A DNA stretch of 64,000 nucleotides, taken from contig CM034546.1 in the NCBI GenBank assembly GCA_020055645.1, forward strand, positions 86,180,001 to 86,244,000. The letters are read 5' to 3'. Of this stretch, positions 1 to 11,539 are shown in pieces. Under the pieces are notes generated by a model, which was not told where the DNA came from, made no database searches, and was given only the letters and a program-made list of their open reading frames with translations. Source of the DNA: Tomocerus qinae (Eukaryota > Arthropoda > Collembola > Entomobryomorpha > Tomoceridae). Every line of letters begins with the position of its first letter. Within the stretch, counting starts at the first letter, position 1. A program made the position numbers and the translations under genes.

Positions 1-1860
1 TCAAAGTAGATAATTGTTGACTATAAAAATCAACAGAAAATCCAAATATATCTATGTTGAGTATGAAAATCAACAGAAAATTAATATTGATTAAAGTTGA
101 GTATCACACTCATTAATATTGAGTATCAAATTCAACAAATTCAAAATAGATTAATATTGATTATCAATAAAGATTAACATTGAGTATCAAAATCAACAGA
201 AAATCAAAATTGGTTAATATTGATTATCAAAATAAATAGAACATCAAAATTACTTAATATTGATTATCAAAGTAAACAGAAAATCAAAATTGATTAATAT
301 TGACTATCAAAATAAACATAAAATCAACATTGATCAATATTGAGTATAAATATCAAAAACAAATTAAAATCAGTTAATAATGACTATGATAATGAAAAGC
401 AAATCGAAAATTAAAAGCAGAGTTAAATATTGTATACTATTAGATTAACAATTTATAGAAACAATTGAACTTTTGATATGCCCACTTTCTGCTTTGACTA
501 TCAAAATGAAGAGAAAGGGAGCGCACGGTATCTTGGCAACCATTGGACCAAATTGGTCCATTTTCAATAGGCTACGGCCATAGGCAGTGTTTTTGGCAAG
601 TTTGATCAAAATCCGCCAATGCGTTCGAAAGTTATCGTGGGTCCGGACGCATGGACAGATTGTGCGGTTCTGTAAGCTGCCTTGTTCAGGCGAGCTGAAA
701 TAGATTTATTTTGCTGTTATTCAAGATGGAGTAAAATAGTAAAAGCAGTGCATGATGTAGACCTTAAAACCATTTTAATATGGATAATATGAACAGTAAT
801 TGAAATTCGATTAATATTGACTATTAAAATGAACAAAAATTGAAAGATAATTAATATTGACTAGGAAAATGAACAGATATTAACGGCAAGCCAAAACAGA
901 AATCTCGACTGAGTAAAGGGAACCGTGTACACTTGTTTGGTAGGAGAATAGTACAATTAGATTAAACTTATCGATCAACATTTACATTGACAATTAATAT
1001 TGACTATCAAAGGGAACAAAAAATGAAATTAGATAAAATATGACTATGAAAGTTAACAGAAATTTTAAAAAATAAATTCAGCGTAGATTAATATATTGAC
1101 AATCAAAATCAAAAGAAATATAGAGTGAATCTTGCCTGTGAAGTTATTCACTTACCATAATTTTTGAAATCAACAAATAATTAATTGTTATGTAGTCAAT
1201 GGAAAATTTAGAAATTCCAGTGTTTCGTAATTGGGAAAATCCAAACTTGATAAAAACCTACAGCAAGCCGTAACAGAAGCTCGCCTGAGTAAAGGGGACA
1301 TTTTTGGCAGAACTCAATTCAATTCAATTCAAAGTTTATTAATGATTAAAGTGCCAAAAAGTTCAAATCATACAAGATGAATTTGTTTTAACAACAGTCA
1401 GCACCGAAGACAAGCCAGAATAATAGTAGAAATAGATATATTTTAATTACTAAAATGTACAGTAACTCAAATTAAATCAATATTGATCATAATTATCTAT
1501 CAAAATCAATAAATTTTATAACAGGTTATATTTTAAAATAAAAGCAGCATTATTCTGATCAACAGTAACACCAAAGATTAAATAACAAATTTTTTGGGCT
1601 GTTATTTGCGAATCGTTGGACATATTTCGTCAAGAATCAATAGGGATGCGATCGTCACAAACCCATAGACGATGTTTTTGCTAAGTTTTGTCAAATTCCG
1701 TCAATTCTTTAGAAAGTTATCAGAGCTTGTCAGGCGAGCTAAAACAGATTTATTTCCGTCCTTAATTATTTTCCGGTTTTATTTGCTTTATTATAAAATC
1801 TTAAATTTAGTAGAAGCGGAATGAAATATTTTATACTATCCCGCGTCAATGATAAATCTG
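1..1860. repeat. Degenerate nest of Helentron-like elements with 40-bp satellite
   Basis: Old copies of the window's main interspersed family, mostly in reverse orientation. Positions 1-420 are diverged monomers of the 40-bp satellite (variants of AATCAACAGAAAATCAAAAT). 470-704 matches the 5' module (reverse complement) and ends GGCGAGCT at 704. 882-945 and 1253-1313 are reverse-complement 3' modules (GCAAGCCGTAACAGAAGC). 1600-1748 is another 5' module, again ending GGCGAGCT. No coding sequence is seen. The copies are clearly more diverged than those at 28-33 kb. Confidence 0.75.
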
Positions 1861-2042
1861 AATACTGAATACTTGCTTTATTAACATGTCAAAAGGTACA
1901 ATCAGTCGAAACAAAGTTAATCGAACAGAATCAGCACTTCTAACACAGTTAGCCGCTGGTCTAACCCCCTAGACATGGATAAATCTTAATAGAATAATGT
2001 CAATACTGTCTAAGTTATGCCGCGTAACTAAAATTCAAGAAA

Positions 2043-2776
2043 TCAATCAACTTGTGATCGATTATAAATTGGCTGAGATTGTTTTTTGATGCGCGTTTGC
2101 AATGTGCCAACTTCTTTTCCTTTCCTTATTGCCATTGCTTGTGGAGGGACATTAACTGGCCGAGGATAAGGTGTACGGTAGTGTGTAGCTGAAAATAATA
2201 TAAGAATAAATTTCATTATAGTCTAAGCATACCAAGCACTAGGAATTTAAAACGGTGAACGGGGAGCACTCGGGGCACACCAACAACCAAAATTTATTGC
2301 TACAAACAAGCACAACGTTTTGCGAGTGGCTGGCGGAACATTTTTGCGAGTGGCTGGCGGCTTGAAAATGTTTTCTAATCTTAATCGTTTTTGACAAAAA
2401 AAATCCTATTAAATGATCGTCGTCTTAATTTTAGAGTAACAAGTTACAAGCACAGAGCCAAGCATTATGAATTTTCCAACAATCGGTTTGAGGCCTATAG
2501 ATATTTGGTTTCGTAAAGATAATGTGTATATTAAAATATTTTACCTAAATCAATTCTTGCTTGTGCTTCTTGCATGCAATTAGCTATTTCATTCGCATCG
2601 GTCAAGTCACGATTTTTCCTGAACAACAATTTAGTTTCCGATGTGATGTAATTTTTCTCAACTGCTGTTTCTTCAGATGTGTTTTTTACCGAAACCCAGT
2701 TATTCCCGAGACGCAGAAGCATTTTATATAGCTGAAGAACATTTTTTCGTTGAGCCATTACCAACGGATTTGTCAT
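2043..2776 (-). CDS. LYRM1: LYR motif-containing protein 1 (two exons)
   Basis: Small LYR-family protein. Family members act mainly in mitochondria, binding acyl carrier protein and helping assemble respiratory-chain or Fe-S proteins; the exact job of LYRM1 is poorly defined. Exon 1 is 2776-2545 (complement), exon 2 is 2188-2043. The intron starts GTAAAA and ends TTTTCAG, and joins the frame exactly (phase 1). The spliced product is 125 aa, close to the 122 aa I recall for human LYRM1. The LYR-type motif is LYK at residues 16-18, followed by the family phenylalanine motif LFRKN. The exon 1 end (ARIDLG) and exon 2 start (HYRTPYPRP) match the LYRM1 signature around PYPRP. A second Met at residue 7 would give 119 aa. 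It stands alone, with no recognised host gene near it. The exon 2 assignment rests on my reading of the splice site and protein resemblance. Confidence 0.85.
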
Positions 2777-3037
2777 TTTGTCACTATAGGCTTTTCAGAG
2801 TAGTGTACGTAAGACCGTAAAATTTAAAAATTAAAAACTCATAGGGAGACGCGAGGAAAACTAGAAAACAAGGAAAATTAAAGTTTCTGGATAGTTAAAA
2901 TATGGCGTAATTAAATAAATATTTATGCCCAAGTCAAGTCTCCCGGTTGAAATTGTTTTTGAATCGTTTTTAGCATTGTGCAATGTGAAAATTGGTTTTT
3001 AGTTTGCAATTCTAATATGTGATAGTTACAAGTAGAA

Positions 3038-3600
3038 TCTCTATATAATAAAATTATTTATTCCTATGTCGAAGGTATCTATGTATCTATCTATGCCATG
3101 GACAATGCGGCATTTTGTTGCAATGCACATGCGCGTATACAATGCATGTTTCATAAAACAAGGAAGTCCAATATGAGTAAACATTATTAGCTTATTTCGA
3201 AATTAGACAATGTTGATATGCATAATAATTTTGAAATTCATCAATGGTACTGGAGGCCTATATTATTATAATAACATCAAAACAAAAATAGAAATTTACA
3301 TAAGATGATTATTTTGTGATGGAAATGATTGGCGAAAGGGAAGAATTCGTAATGATCGTAATGTCCGTATTATAATTAGCACTTCAAAACTCCTAATCTA
3401 AATTGGGTCTGCTATATCGGCAAACATATTTAGCATTTTTTAGTAGAGCTGGTTTTATTTTTTATTACCCCCCCCCCGATTTCCTTTAAAAATATTTATT
3501 CGTAAGTTGTTCTCATGGGATTTGTACGTTTTCCAAAATACCACTGGGAATCTTAGTTTTCTGTTTTTAAATGGTAGCTTTTTGGTAACTTGGTAGCTGC
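3038..3600 (+). repeat. Interspersed repeat with Helitron-like 5' end, copy 1
   Basis: Starts TCTCTATATAATAAA right after an A, as a Helitron 5' end (TC after A) would. Long blocks match the copy at 55505-56180, for example AAAATATTTATTCGTAAGTT and the stretch around TTCGTAATGATCGTAA. There is no coding potential. The 3' end (CTRR plus hairpin) was not located, so the Helitron assignment is tentative. Confidence 0.5.
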
Positions 3601-3855
3601 GGCCCTGAAAAAGGGAACTTGAAATGAGCCTATGTCAGATAAAATATACAGTGGGGATTCGGGTCCCATACATTTGCCCCAAAATTTTGTTGACTAAGTT
3701 GTCAAGGAAATTAAAGTTCATAAAAGTTATTCGCCCTTATTGGGGCCAACTTCACTATTATGCTCGCAAAATAAGTTATGATTTCGATGTTTTGTTATCC
3801 AGATGTCTTAAATCTCAATGGCACCATATCCACTAGATTAGATACTAGGTGGGGA

Positions 3856-4043
3856 CCAAGGAGCATGGAAGTTGTCATGGTATAGTAGCGCTTTATCAGG
3901 AGAGTCGAGTAGGGAATTTTACCATGAGCGAATTTGAAGATTTATAAGGGACGTTTTTTGAAAAACGTCCCTAATAGATCTTCAAAATCCCTTACGGGCA
4001 ATTCTCTACTTGGCTCTCCTTATTAACCGTCCAAGCTCCTTGG
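3856..4043. mobile_element. Hairpin MITE with 6-bp target duplication
   Basis: A near-complete palindrome of 188 bp. The termini CCAAGGAGC and GCTCCTTGG are inverted, and the centre is AGGGACGTTTTTTGAAAAAC. It is flanked by direct copies of TGGGGA (3850-3855 and 4044-4049), reading as a target-site duplication. It has no coding capacity. Confidence 0.6.
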
Positions 4044-4362
4044 TGGGGACAATGAGATAATTAGTGTAAGGGAGTATCGCATCGTATTAGTAGAAGTCAT
4101 GAAAATGTACTTATTCGCTGCAAACAATTAACTGGTTGTACAAGGCCAAATTGGCCATAATCTTTTTACTACATTTCAGGAGAACCTTTTTGCATCAGTC
4201 AACCAATTTTCAATATTATGATTTACATTTTTTATATGACTTTCTTTACTAATAAACGTGAAAAGAGGATTTCAAATTTGTAATTTCAACCGGAAGACTT
4301 GGGCATAAATATTTATTTAATTACGCCATATTTTAATTATCCAGAAACTTTAATTTTCCTTG

Positions 4363-6480
4363 TAGGCACATTAGAAGTACTTGGGCAACGGGGAAAATTT
4401 TTAAGGTAATAGGTTACCGTTATTAATCGATTTAGTATCCCCATTTCGCAATAGTTCCCCTGGTGGGAAACTAAACGAATAAATTTCCCAAAGTAAGTGA
4501 CCAAACTTGAGGCAACGGGATAGGGGACAATGGAGGCAACCAAGATGGAAATGACATTAAACAAATGCGTTACTATAGAATTTTTTAAAATCGAATTGTG
4601 ACGCACTAAAAACTTCAATGCGGTTTTTAGGTTGTACGAATGTAGCATGAATGTAGTGGGGAACAAGACCGCAGCGAGGGAGGGGGCACTTGCCCCCAAC
4701 CCCGAAATCGAAAAAAATAAAATTTTTGTCTAAAATCGGCAAAATTTTCTTGGCATATTTTATCGGTGCCGCCCCCGATTCTTTTCTCCAAAAATGTATC
4801 GTTGTTGCTGCTATAATATGATATTTTCTAATGTACCAGAAAGCGGTTGGCACTGAAAATATTTTCCGTCTTTGAAAATCCATACATTTTAAGCAGTTAG
4901 TCCCACACTACGCATATTACCGCGTATATGGGAATATTTAGACGACATATGTTTCATGGGATGGGTACCGGATGCCGGGCATGGCCTTTGAGGCTACTCC
5001 CCTAACCCCCACCCTCTTTCATTTTTAGTTTTTGGGTGTTAATATGGTTTGGTTTTGCAGGAGGTTGATATAAGTCTAAAAATTTTCTTTCGGTTTTGGA
5101 CCATTCTTTTACGTTAGAATTTAACCTTTTTGTAGCCCTAGTGGTTATTAAAATTTTGGAGGTTTCAAAACAGTTAAGATGAATATTCGGAATAGTTCTT
5201 TGCCAAGACACCCAACGTGACTCAACTCGGTCAAACCAACTGAACATCATTGAAGTGATGTTTGTGTTCTGCTGACCTGACCTGTGTATTATCGTTCCGA
5301 GTCAAATGTCGGCTAAATCTGAAACTTCGTTCGGATATTTAAATAAAAATTCTCATTTCCGTTGACAACTAAAAAGAATTCTGAAATGTGTACTTTTAGT
5401 TCTGAGCCGTTCAATTCAACATTTCCAACCTATTCAACCTCTCCCGAAATTGTTTTCTATGGGGTCTTGCAAAAAAGGTAAAAGGAAAATGAATTATGAA
5501 CTTCACAAATGACATACACTGTTTTTACTTACGAAAATTAATTATTTATTTAAAATTTCCATTCCCACGTTTCAATACAAGTGTTTTACCATGTGATGTT
5601 TACTGCAGCAGTATTATTACTATTTGAAATAAATGTGCTGCACTACAGCTGCTAAAAAATAATTTTTTCACTCACTTGAGTCGTGTCCGAGTGCCTGAGA
5701 TTGAGACATTCAATATAAGGCCGTCTCACATTCACCGTTGGACCATAAAAATGTTACAACAATAGTTAATTATAAAAAGGTGAACACTTACAAAACTTAC
5801 AACTTATCAGTCACCATCTCTCTTCTTTTTCTAAAATTGAGCTTGATTGGTGTACGTACACTAGAGGAATCATCCATCGCTATCACTATCTTGAGAAAAT
5901 AGTGTCCCTGTCACTTTCAACTCATTCCTCGTTAGTGGGAGTCTGGCAGTACTATCGCTAAGTATCACTTGAACATTACATAAGCATAGTACAGCCATGT
6001 AAATGCATACACTTAAATTGAATTTAATGCAAAACAATTACCAATTTTTATTATTATGCTTGCAGCTTGGACAATTTTCGTTTATTTTTTGTCGCTTTGC
6101 CGTGACCAACCTTAATATTTTTGACCGCCCAAAAAAATACAGTCGTGTCGTTATATAAAACGGAATGATTTTACAGACCAAAGCTACCTTATGTTCTCCT
6201 TAAAAATAAAAACTCCTGTCTTTCAAACAAAATGTACTAAGACTAGATAAAATTCTAATTATTATGTCCCTGTCATCTGAGTTGAATTAAGTTGCAATTT
6301 GCAATCCTTTTTCATAAAACCAACTGTTCAGAACATCAAATAAATTGTTCAAATTTTGAGTGAAAAGTTCCATTTTCTGAGTCCTTAAATGCCACTAAAT
6401 TTTGTCGCCGATAAAAATTGAGCACGGTTGAAACGTTGCGGCTAAGCATCAACAAAATACAAATGTATTTATCACTTAAT
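4363..6480. other. Gene-poor stretch
   Basis: No gene that I can defend. 4411-4470 resembles the terminal region of the pogo-type element at 20029 (TTACCGTTATTAATCGAT, then AGTTCCCCTGG), so it is probably a fragment of that family. An 82-codon minus frame at 5002-5250 starts with ATG and has plausible residue composition but no recognised domain. 5700-6000 shows short open minus stretches without a clear gene. Confidence 0.4.
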
Positions 6481-6489
6481 CTGCTGCAT

Positions 6490-6700
6490 GCAAATAATGG
6501 CGGCAACTTTTTCAAACTTGGGTAGCTAAGGATACTTTCATTTTTTTACAACTGTTGGGCTCAACATGAGATTTAGTTAATTTAGGACAATTTCGAAGTC
6601 CACAAAGTCTTCTTTGATCTTCATCAAATAAAAGGCTGTAAAATTTATAGCTCACAATGTTTCCATTATTAGAATCATCATAACAAATAACATTAAAACC
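6490..6700 (-). pseudogene. P-element/THAP9-type transposase fragment
   Basis: The minus strand reads through about 65 codons containing CPKLTKSHVEPN and KKMKVSLATQV. These resemble the conserved region of P-element transposases where a run of the type CPKLT is followed by KMKV.LA.QV. A stop interrupts directly after ATQV; a one-base shift restores the family-like continuation FEKVAAIICMQ, so the copy is frameshifted. On its 5' side the frame runs into a Helentron-like copy near 6698, which may have broken it. The rest of the transposase is not seen. Confidence 0.5.
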
Positions 6701-7000
6701 TACGGCAAGCCGTAACAGAATCTCGCCTGAGAGAATGGGACCACCGTGTACAAATATTTTGGTGGAATAATATTAGAAATAGATTTATTTTAATTAGTAA
6801 AATTTAATTTAAATTAGATCAATTTTTGTAAGTATTGAAAAATCTTGAAAATCAACAGAAAATCAAAATAGATTATGATTTACTATTAAAATCAACAGAA
6901 AATCAAAATACATTAATATTTACTATTAAAATCAACAAAAAATCAAAATAAATTAATATTAGTAGTTATCAAAAGTAAAATCGAATCAGATTAGATTTAG
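6698..7000 (-). repeat. Helentron-like fragment (3' module and degenerate satellite)
   Basis: Begins ACCTACGGCAAGCCGTAACA, the reverse-complement 3' module of the family, followed by TCTCGCCTGAG and several diverged 40-bp monomers. It lacks the 5' module. Confidence 0.65.
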
Positions 7001-7034
7001 ATTTAGATTGAAGAAAATGGGTCAAATCCAACAG

Positions 7035-7650
7035 TGTAACGCATATAATTATAAGGATGACTATAGAGAGAGTGGTTTATAAATATAAGCAGTGAAACTA
7101 GGGATCAGTATAATATGTACTGTGTTTAAGGCAAGAACTCAGGTTTTCATGAACTTGCCAGGCCCAATTTAATGTAATTTAATGTAATCTCATGAACATG
7201 TCACCGGACACTGTATGTTGTATAATATTACTTTATATGATGAGTCTGACTCTACCATGTATTATGTGTATTGTAAATTTGGGCATTTCCTTATCCATTG
7301 TGTATCCCTACTCTGACTCTGAGTAAGCCGAGTACTACGATCAGAGACGAGAGAAGTTTACAAAAGCCATGACCGGAGCTCATTTTAGTTGGAGTCTACC
7401 GAAGCCCACTTCTCGCTCACTACCTAACCTCTCTGCCCTATTTCTCTCTATTATATTTTATTGTCTTCAATTATTCTGACCAATATCCTTAATTCCCATT
7501 CAACAACTACCTACTCTTTGAATTGTATTGCTTAGAATAAAAGGACACTTCAATTTGTCCATAAAACCCAACCCTTAAACTTGACCAGCAATTTATTACT
7601 AATTTTATCCTAGTAGACCGATTGAGGTAGAACTCGTGGCGCCCGCAACA
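7035..7650 (+). mobile_element. LTR and primer-binding site of an LTR retroelement
   Basis: Candidate 5' LTR from TGTAACGC (7035): a TATA-type box TATAAATATAAG at 7078-7089, a polyadenylation signal AATAAA at 7536-7541, then TGGCGCCCGCAACA at 7637-7650, which has the form of a tRNA primer-binding site directly after an LTR. No second LTR was found for comparison, so the boundaries are uncertain. With the Tc1/mariner insertion at 7948-9063 removed, it lies about 800 bp upstream of gag remains and probably belongs to that element. Confidence 0.45.
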
Positions 7651-7947
7651 TCCTTCATTATTTGACCTTTTTAAACTCTTAATTTACACCAACCACACAC
7701 TAAAGGATGACATTGGTGGCTCCGTGAGTGGTTCTACTAATTGAAATAATACCTCCTGTACTTCCTTTCTAAAAATCCTGTATCACCCCTGTTTCAACAC
7801 TCCAATAAAAGACTTCAATAAAATCTACAAAGTGAACTTAGTTGGTTTTCGTGCCCAAATGCCCTCAGACCCCATTTTGGAGACCTCATCATAATTACAC
7901 TTTCCCTTGGATACCATTACCATATATTCCTAGTTGCCGCTAGTGTA

Positions 7948-9063
7948 CAAGGTGGGCCTGAATGAACCGGAATTTTAACTTAACCTCTTTATAAATCTGT
8001 AGTAGTTAACTTTATTGAATCTAAAATAGTAGCATCTGAAAGAGCATGCGTTTCTCAGTCAGAATTAAAATTATGAACACAATTGTTACACAAAAACAGA
8101 ATAAAGAAGGGCGCGAATAAAATAAACGCAACAAAATCTTGTAAAATTTACATTTTGTAAAATTAAATTGTCACATTTCATGTTTGAAATGAATATGGCG
8201 AAATTGACCAAAGAGCAGAAAGTGTAAGGAATAAAGAGGTAGAAAATGTCCAAATTGAGTTTCAGCAAAAGTTTAACTTTGTTCCCAAGTTTGACATGTT
8301 CTCAAGTTGTTCCCTTTGTGTGTGGCCTGGCATTTGGTCAGGAGGTATCGTAGGTCCGTTTTTCTTTAAAGGAACATGTGACGAAATAAAACATGTTAAA
8401 CAACGAAATCTGGCCACCAAATCAAACGTTACCAAACTATGAAAACCTTATGCTAATGCAAGACCTTCTAGCCTTCCCACTTCAGACTGGATGTCTTGGC
8501 AGGGATGCGGATGTCCATTTCATGGGTAAGTGGATAGGTAGGGGTGGTCCTGGTCCAATTTCATGGCCCCCACGTTCCCCTGATTTGAACCCTATAGATT
8601 TTTCAGTACGGGGTTTGATGAAGGGTAGAACGCATGCTAGAAAGCCGAAAACTATGGTTCAACTTGAAGATGGACCTAAGATGCCTCACGACCAAATGCC
8701 AGCCCACACCCAAAGGGAACGACTTGGGAACAAAGTAAAACTTTTGCTGAAATTCAATTTGAACTTTTTTAGCTCTTTATTCCTTACACTTTCCGCTCTT
8801 TCGTCAATTTCGCCATATTCATTTCAAACATGAAATGTGACAATTTAATTTAACAAAATGTAAATTTTACAAGATTTTGTTGCGTTTATTTTATTCGCGA
8901 CCTTCTTTATTCTGTTTTTGTGTAACAATTGTGTTCATAATTTTACTTCTGACTGAGAAACGCATGCTCTTTCAGATGCTACTATTTTAGATTCAATAAA
9001 GGTAACTACTACAGATTTATAAAGAGTTAAAGTTAAAATTCCGGTTCATACAGGCCCACCCTG
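7948..9063 (+). mobile_element. Tc1/mariner-type transposon with about 400-bp inverted repeats
   Basis: Flanked by TA (7946-7947 and 9064-9065), the target duplication of this superfamily. The left end CAAGGTGGGCCTGAATGAAC and the right end (complement CAGGGTGGGCCTGTATGAAC) start inverted repeats that run to about 8358 and from about 8670. The unique centre carries only the C-terminal part of a transposase. The repeat arms differ at many positions, so the insertion is old. It sits in the leader of the LTR element. Confidence 0.8.
8393..8670 (+). pseudogene. Tc1/mariner transposase, C-terminal remnant
   Basis: The reading frame contains WIGRGGP, then WPPRSPDLNPIDF, the signature around the third catalytic Asp of arthropod Tc1/mariner transposases. 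The upstream MQD piece, where the family has a catalytic Asp, is garbled by frameshifts. The open frame continues to 8833, but beyond about 8670 it is simply terminal-repeat sequence. The N-terminal DNA-binding domain and first catalytic Asp are missing, so the copy is non-autonomous. Confidence 0.75.
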
Positions 9064-9564
9064 TATACTTATTTCACGAGAGCGACAATATATTAAAAAT
9101 AATCAGGGATCAGATTGAGCGTTTTTTGGAGTTAGCTAACCATCAAAGAGAGGATTAGTAGGTAGGCTCCCTATCCGAGAAACCAATCCACCAAACATAT
9201 AATAGTAGATATAGATAAGCAAAAACTTTCAGGGCAATTTGAGTTATAAATATTACCTGGATAGCTTGCGCTAACGTGAACTAGATGTTCTGTACGCAAA
9301 ACATTAATAGACTAGGCAGGTACAGGAGGTTTCACCGGTCATAGCCTGAAAAGAAGAAATCGAAGATAATAAAAAGAAAAACTATAAATGCGAAACTGAA
9401 TCGTACTGAAATTACTGGAACTGAATTGAGACAAAACCGCAATAAGAAAATAATACGTGATACGTGGGAAAAGTAAGACATCATGGAGTAAGAAACACAT
9501 TACACACACAAACATACTCCTTATTTCAAAAGTTTCCTTAGTAACCTCCTTAACCACAATCAAC

Positions 9565-10740
9565 ATGGATTCCTCGGACGAATCCTAAGATAATAGTTCC
9601 TTAGATTTACAGGTAAATAGATTGGAGAGTGTACTGCTGTAAGAACTCCAGTAACTACATCAACTCCAACACATACAAGGCAGGATAGACAGTCAGGACG
9701 GCAGCAATTAGAAGATGAAATTTCAGATATAGAAGGAGAAGAAGAAGAATTATCGAGATATAGTAGGCACAAGGAAGATATATCATCTCCAGAAAATAAT
9801 AGAAATCACAGTTCCAATTACCAAAGAAAACGAATTGGACACCAATGGAAAGAATAGTGCAAAATGCAGCACATACAATGAAGCCTACTAGAGCTGTAGT
9901 ACAGCCACAAAAATTTTCCTGCACTAATGAGTTAGATGCCGATGACTGGATGTTAAACTATGAGAGTGCTGCCGCCACAAATGGCTGGACAAACGAAATG
10001 ATATTATTACAATTCCCTGCATATTTACTAGGGGAAGCTCTAAACTGGTATAATTGCTTTAGATCAGAACGTGCAAGAGAGCAACAAGGACATGTCTTGT
10101 TGAGATTAACACTATTCACATAGTGTTAATCTAGAGTGAATTAAAAGAACAATTTCTACAAATGTTTAGCGAGACAAAATCATGTCCTATCGCAATTGAG
10201 ACAAGAATAAGACATATGAGACATAGCCAATGAGAATCTTGTGTAAAATATATGATAAAATTTGTACGTTTAAATAACCTGCTGGATCCATAGATAACAG
10301 ATGATCAAAGAATTAGAAATATATGTATGGGATTGAATAAAGAAAATATGCAGACACTAAAATTAAAACACTACTTCACTCGCGGATTTGAAAGAGTTAT
10401 TCAAGGAAGCAGATGACGTCGATGCGATGTACAATCAAATAAATACTAGTGAAACGAAGGCAATCACACTTATAGGAGTAGAAGAACCAGTACCAAAGAA
10501 AGTTTCTTTCAAAAAAGACCGATAATCACAGGTACACGAGAAAGGTCCAGACTTTTCTTATATGGAAAGGAGACTTGAAGACGTAAAAATACAGTAAGAA
10601 TGATGAGAAGGCCAAAATAAGATTTGAGAAAAATCGATCAACAAGAAACAATCAAGACTCAAAGTGGCCAAAATATACAACAGCGAGCGGATAATCAAGG
10701 AAATTCGCAAAGGCAGAATAATTCATCTCAGCAACGATGG
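9565..10740 (+). pseudogene. gag remnant of errantivirus-like LTR element
   Basis: Broken by stops and frameshifts. A start-like ATG at 9565 leads into an acidic, Ser-rich stretch. The best piece (9845-10123) has the layout of a Ty3/gypsy capsid start: DADDWMLNYESAAATNGW followed by LLGEALNWYN. Downstream pieces to about 10740 are Gln/Asn-rich and basic. No intact zinc knuckle was found. The sequence passes straight from gag-like residues into RNase H, so protease and most of the reverse transcriptase are deleted. Confidence 0.6.
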
Positions 10741-10789
10741 GCCGAAAAAAAATTAAAAAGGATGTGTTACAATCCCACCTATATTGGGA

Positions 10790-11217
10790 TACTTTAGATA
10801 TGGATATGAAACAACTTTGAAAACAGATGCGTCTATGTTAGCAGTAGATGCAGTTCTATCTCAAATACAAGAAGAAAAAGAACGAGTTATAGCTTATAAG
10901 TAGAGGTTTAAATAAAGCCGAACGAAGGTATTCAACTCCTGAGAGAGAATTCCTAGGCATTTTAAATGCACTATCTCAGTTCAGACATTACCTCTACGGT
11001 ATTAGATTCACCATTTATAGTGATCATCAGCCAATCAGCGGATTTGACTTCGGAAGAACAAAGAAAATTGTCAGACTACAGAAATGGGCAGTTGAAATTA
11101 GCGATTTTAACTTCAAAATAAAATTTACATCAGGTAAATTGAGTTTAGAATCAGACTTTCTTTCCAGAATACTTTCGACAGGAGAACAATTTACAGTAAA
11201 TCAAATCCGAGGCTGAT
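10790..11217 (+). pseudogene. RNase H domain of gypsy-type pol (decayed)
   Basis: Contains TDAS followed by the RNase H core, AERRYSTPEREFLGI and then FTIYSDHQP, the usual Ty3/gypsy RNase H motifs with catalytic Asp and Glu. It ends with the tether after DFLSRIL. One in-frame stop occurs near 10902. The reverse transcriptase fingers and palm that should precede it are absent. Confidence 0.7.
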
Positions 11218-11539
11218 AATAGCATCTTAACATAATATCAGAAAACATAGAAACTGAAACAGAAGATTGAAAAGAAAAGCAAAGAGAGATAGAGAAGTAA
11301 GGAGAAAACTATAATTAAGAGATAGAGAGAGAGATTAAGAGAAAACAACTAAAAGATGATAATCAGCTACTGTATTTTGTTAGTGGAAATAAACGAAAGT
11401 TAGTTCTTCCAAAAACTTTACTGGGAACAGTATATGAAAATTATTAAATATTGATAACATATTGACAAAAGTGTAAAAAATTAAACACATTACTATATCC
11501 CAAGTTTAAAAAGATAACTAATAAGGTAAGGTAACTAAT

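Larger units (their letters stand above)
2869..4362. mobile_element. Inverted-repeat-bounded element (about 1.5 kb), class unclear
   Basis: The ends are inverted copies: 2869-2954 and the complement of 4282-4362 match almost throughout, apart from a few indels near GACTTGGGC. Inside is no convincing transposase; the 70-aa open frame at 3624-3836 has no recognised motif. The interior also holds a Helitron-like repeat (from 3038) and a hairpin MITE (3856-4043). I found no clear target duplication, so it may be an element or merely an inverted duplication. Confidence 0.5.

Noticed and set aside
4337-4883. Minus frames of 120 and 108 codons
   Set aside because: Overlap each other and repeat sequence; composition not coding-like.
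5002-5250. 82-codon minus frame as a gene
   Set aside because: Plausible residues but no family, no splice partner and no support.
5790-5960. Basic minus-strand peptide (TPIKLNFRKRREMVTDKL) as a gene end
   Set aside because: Too short, frame closed upstream, no matching exon seen.
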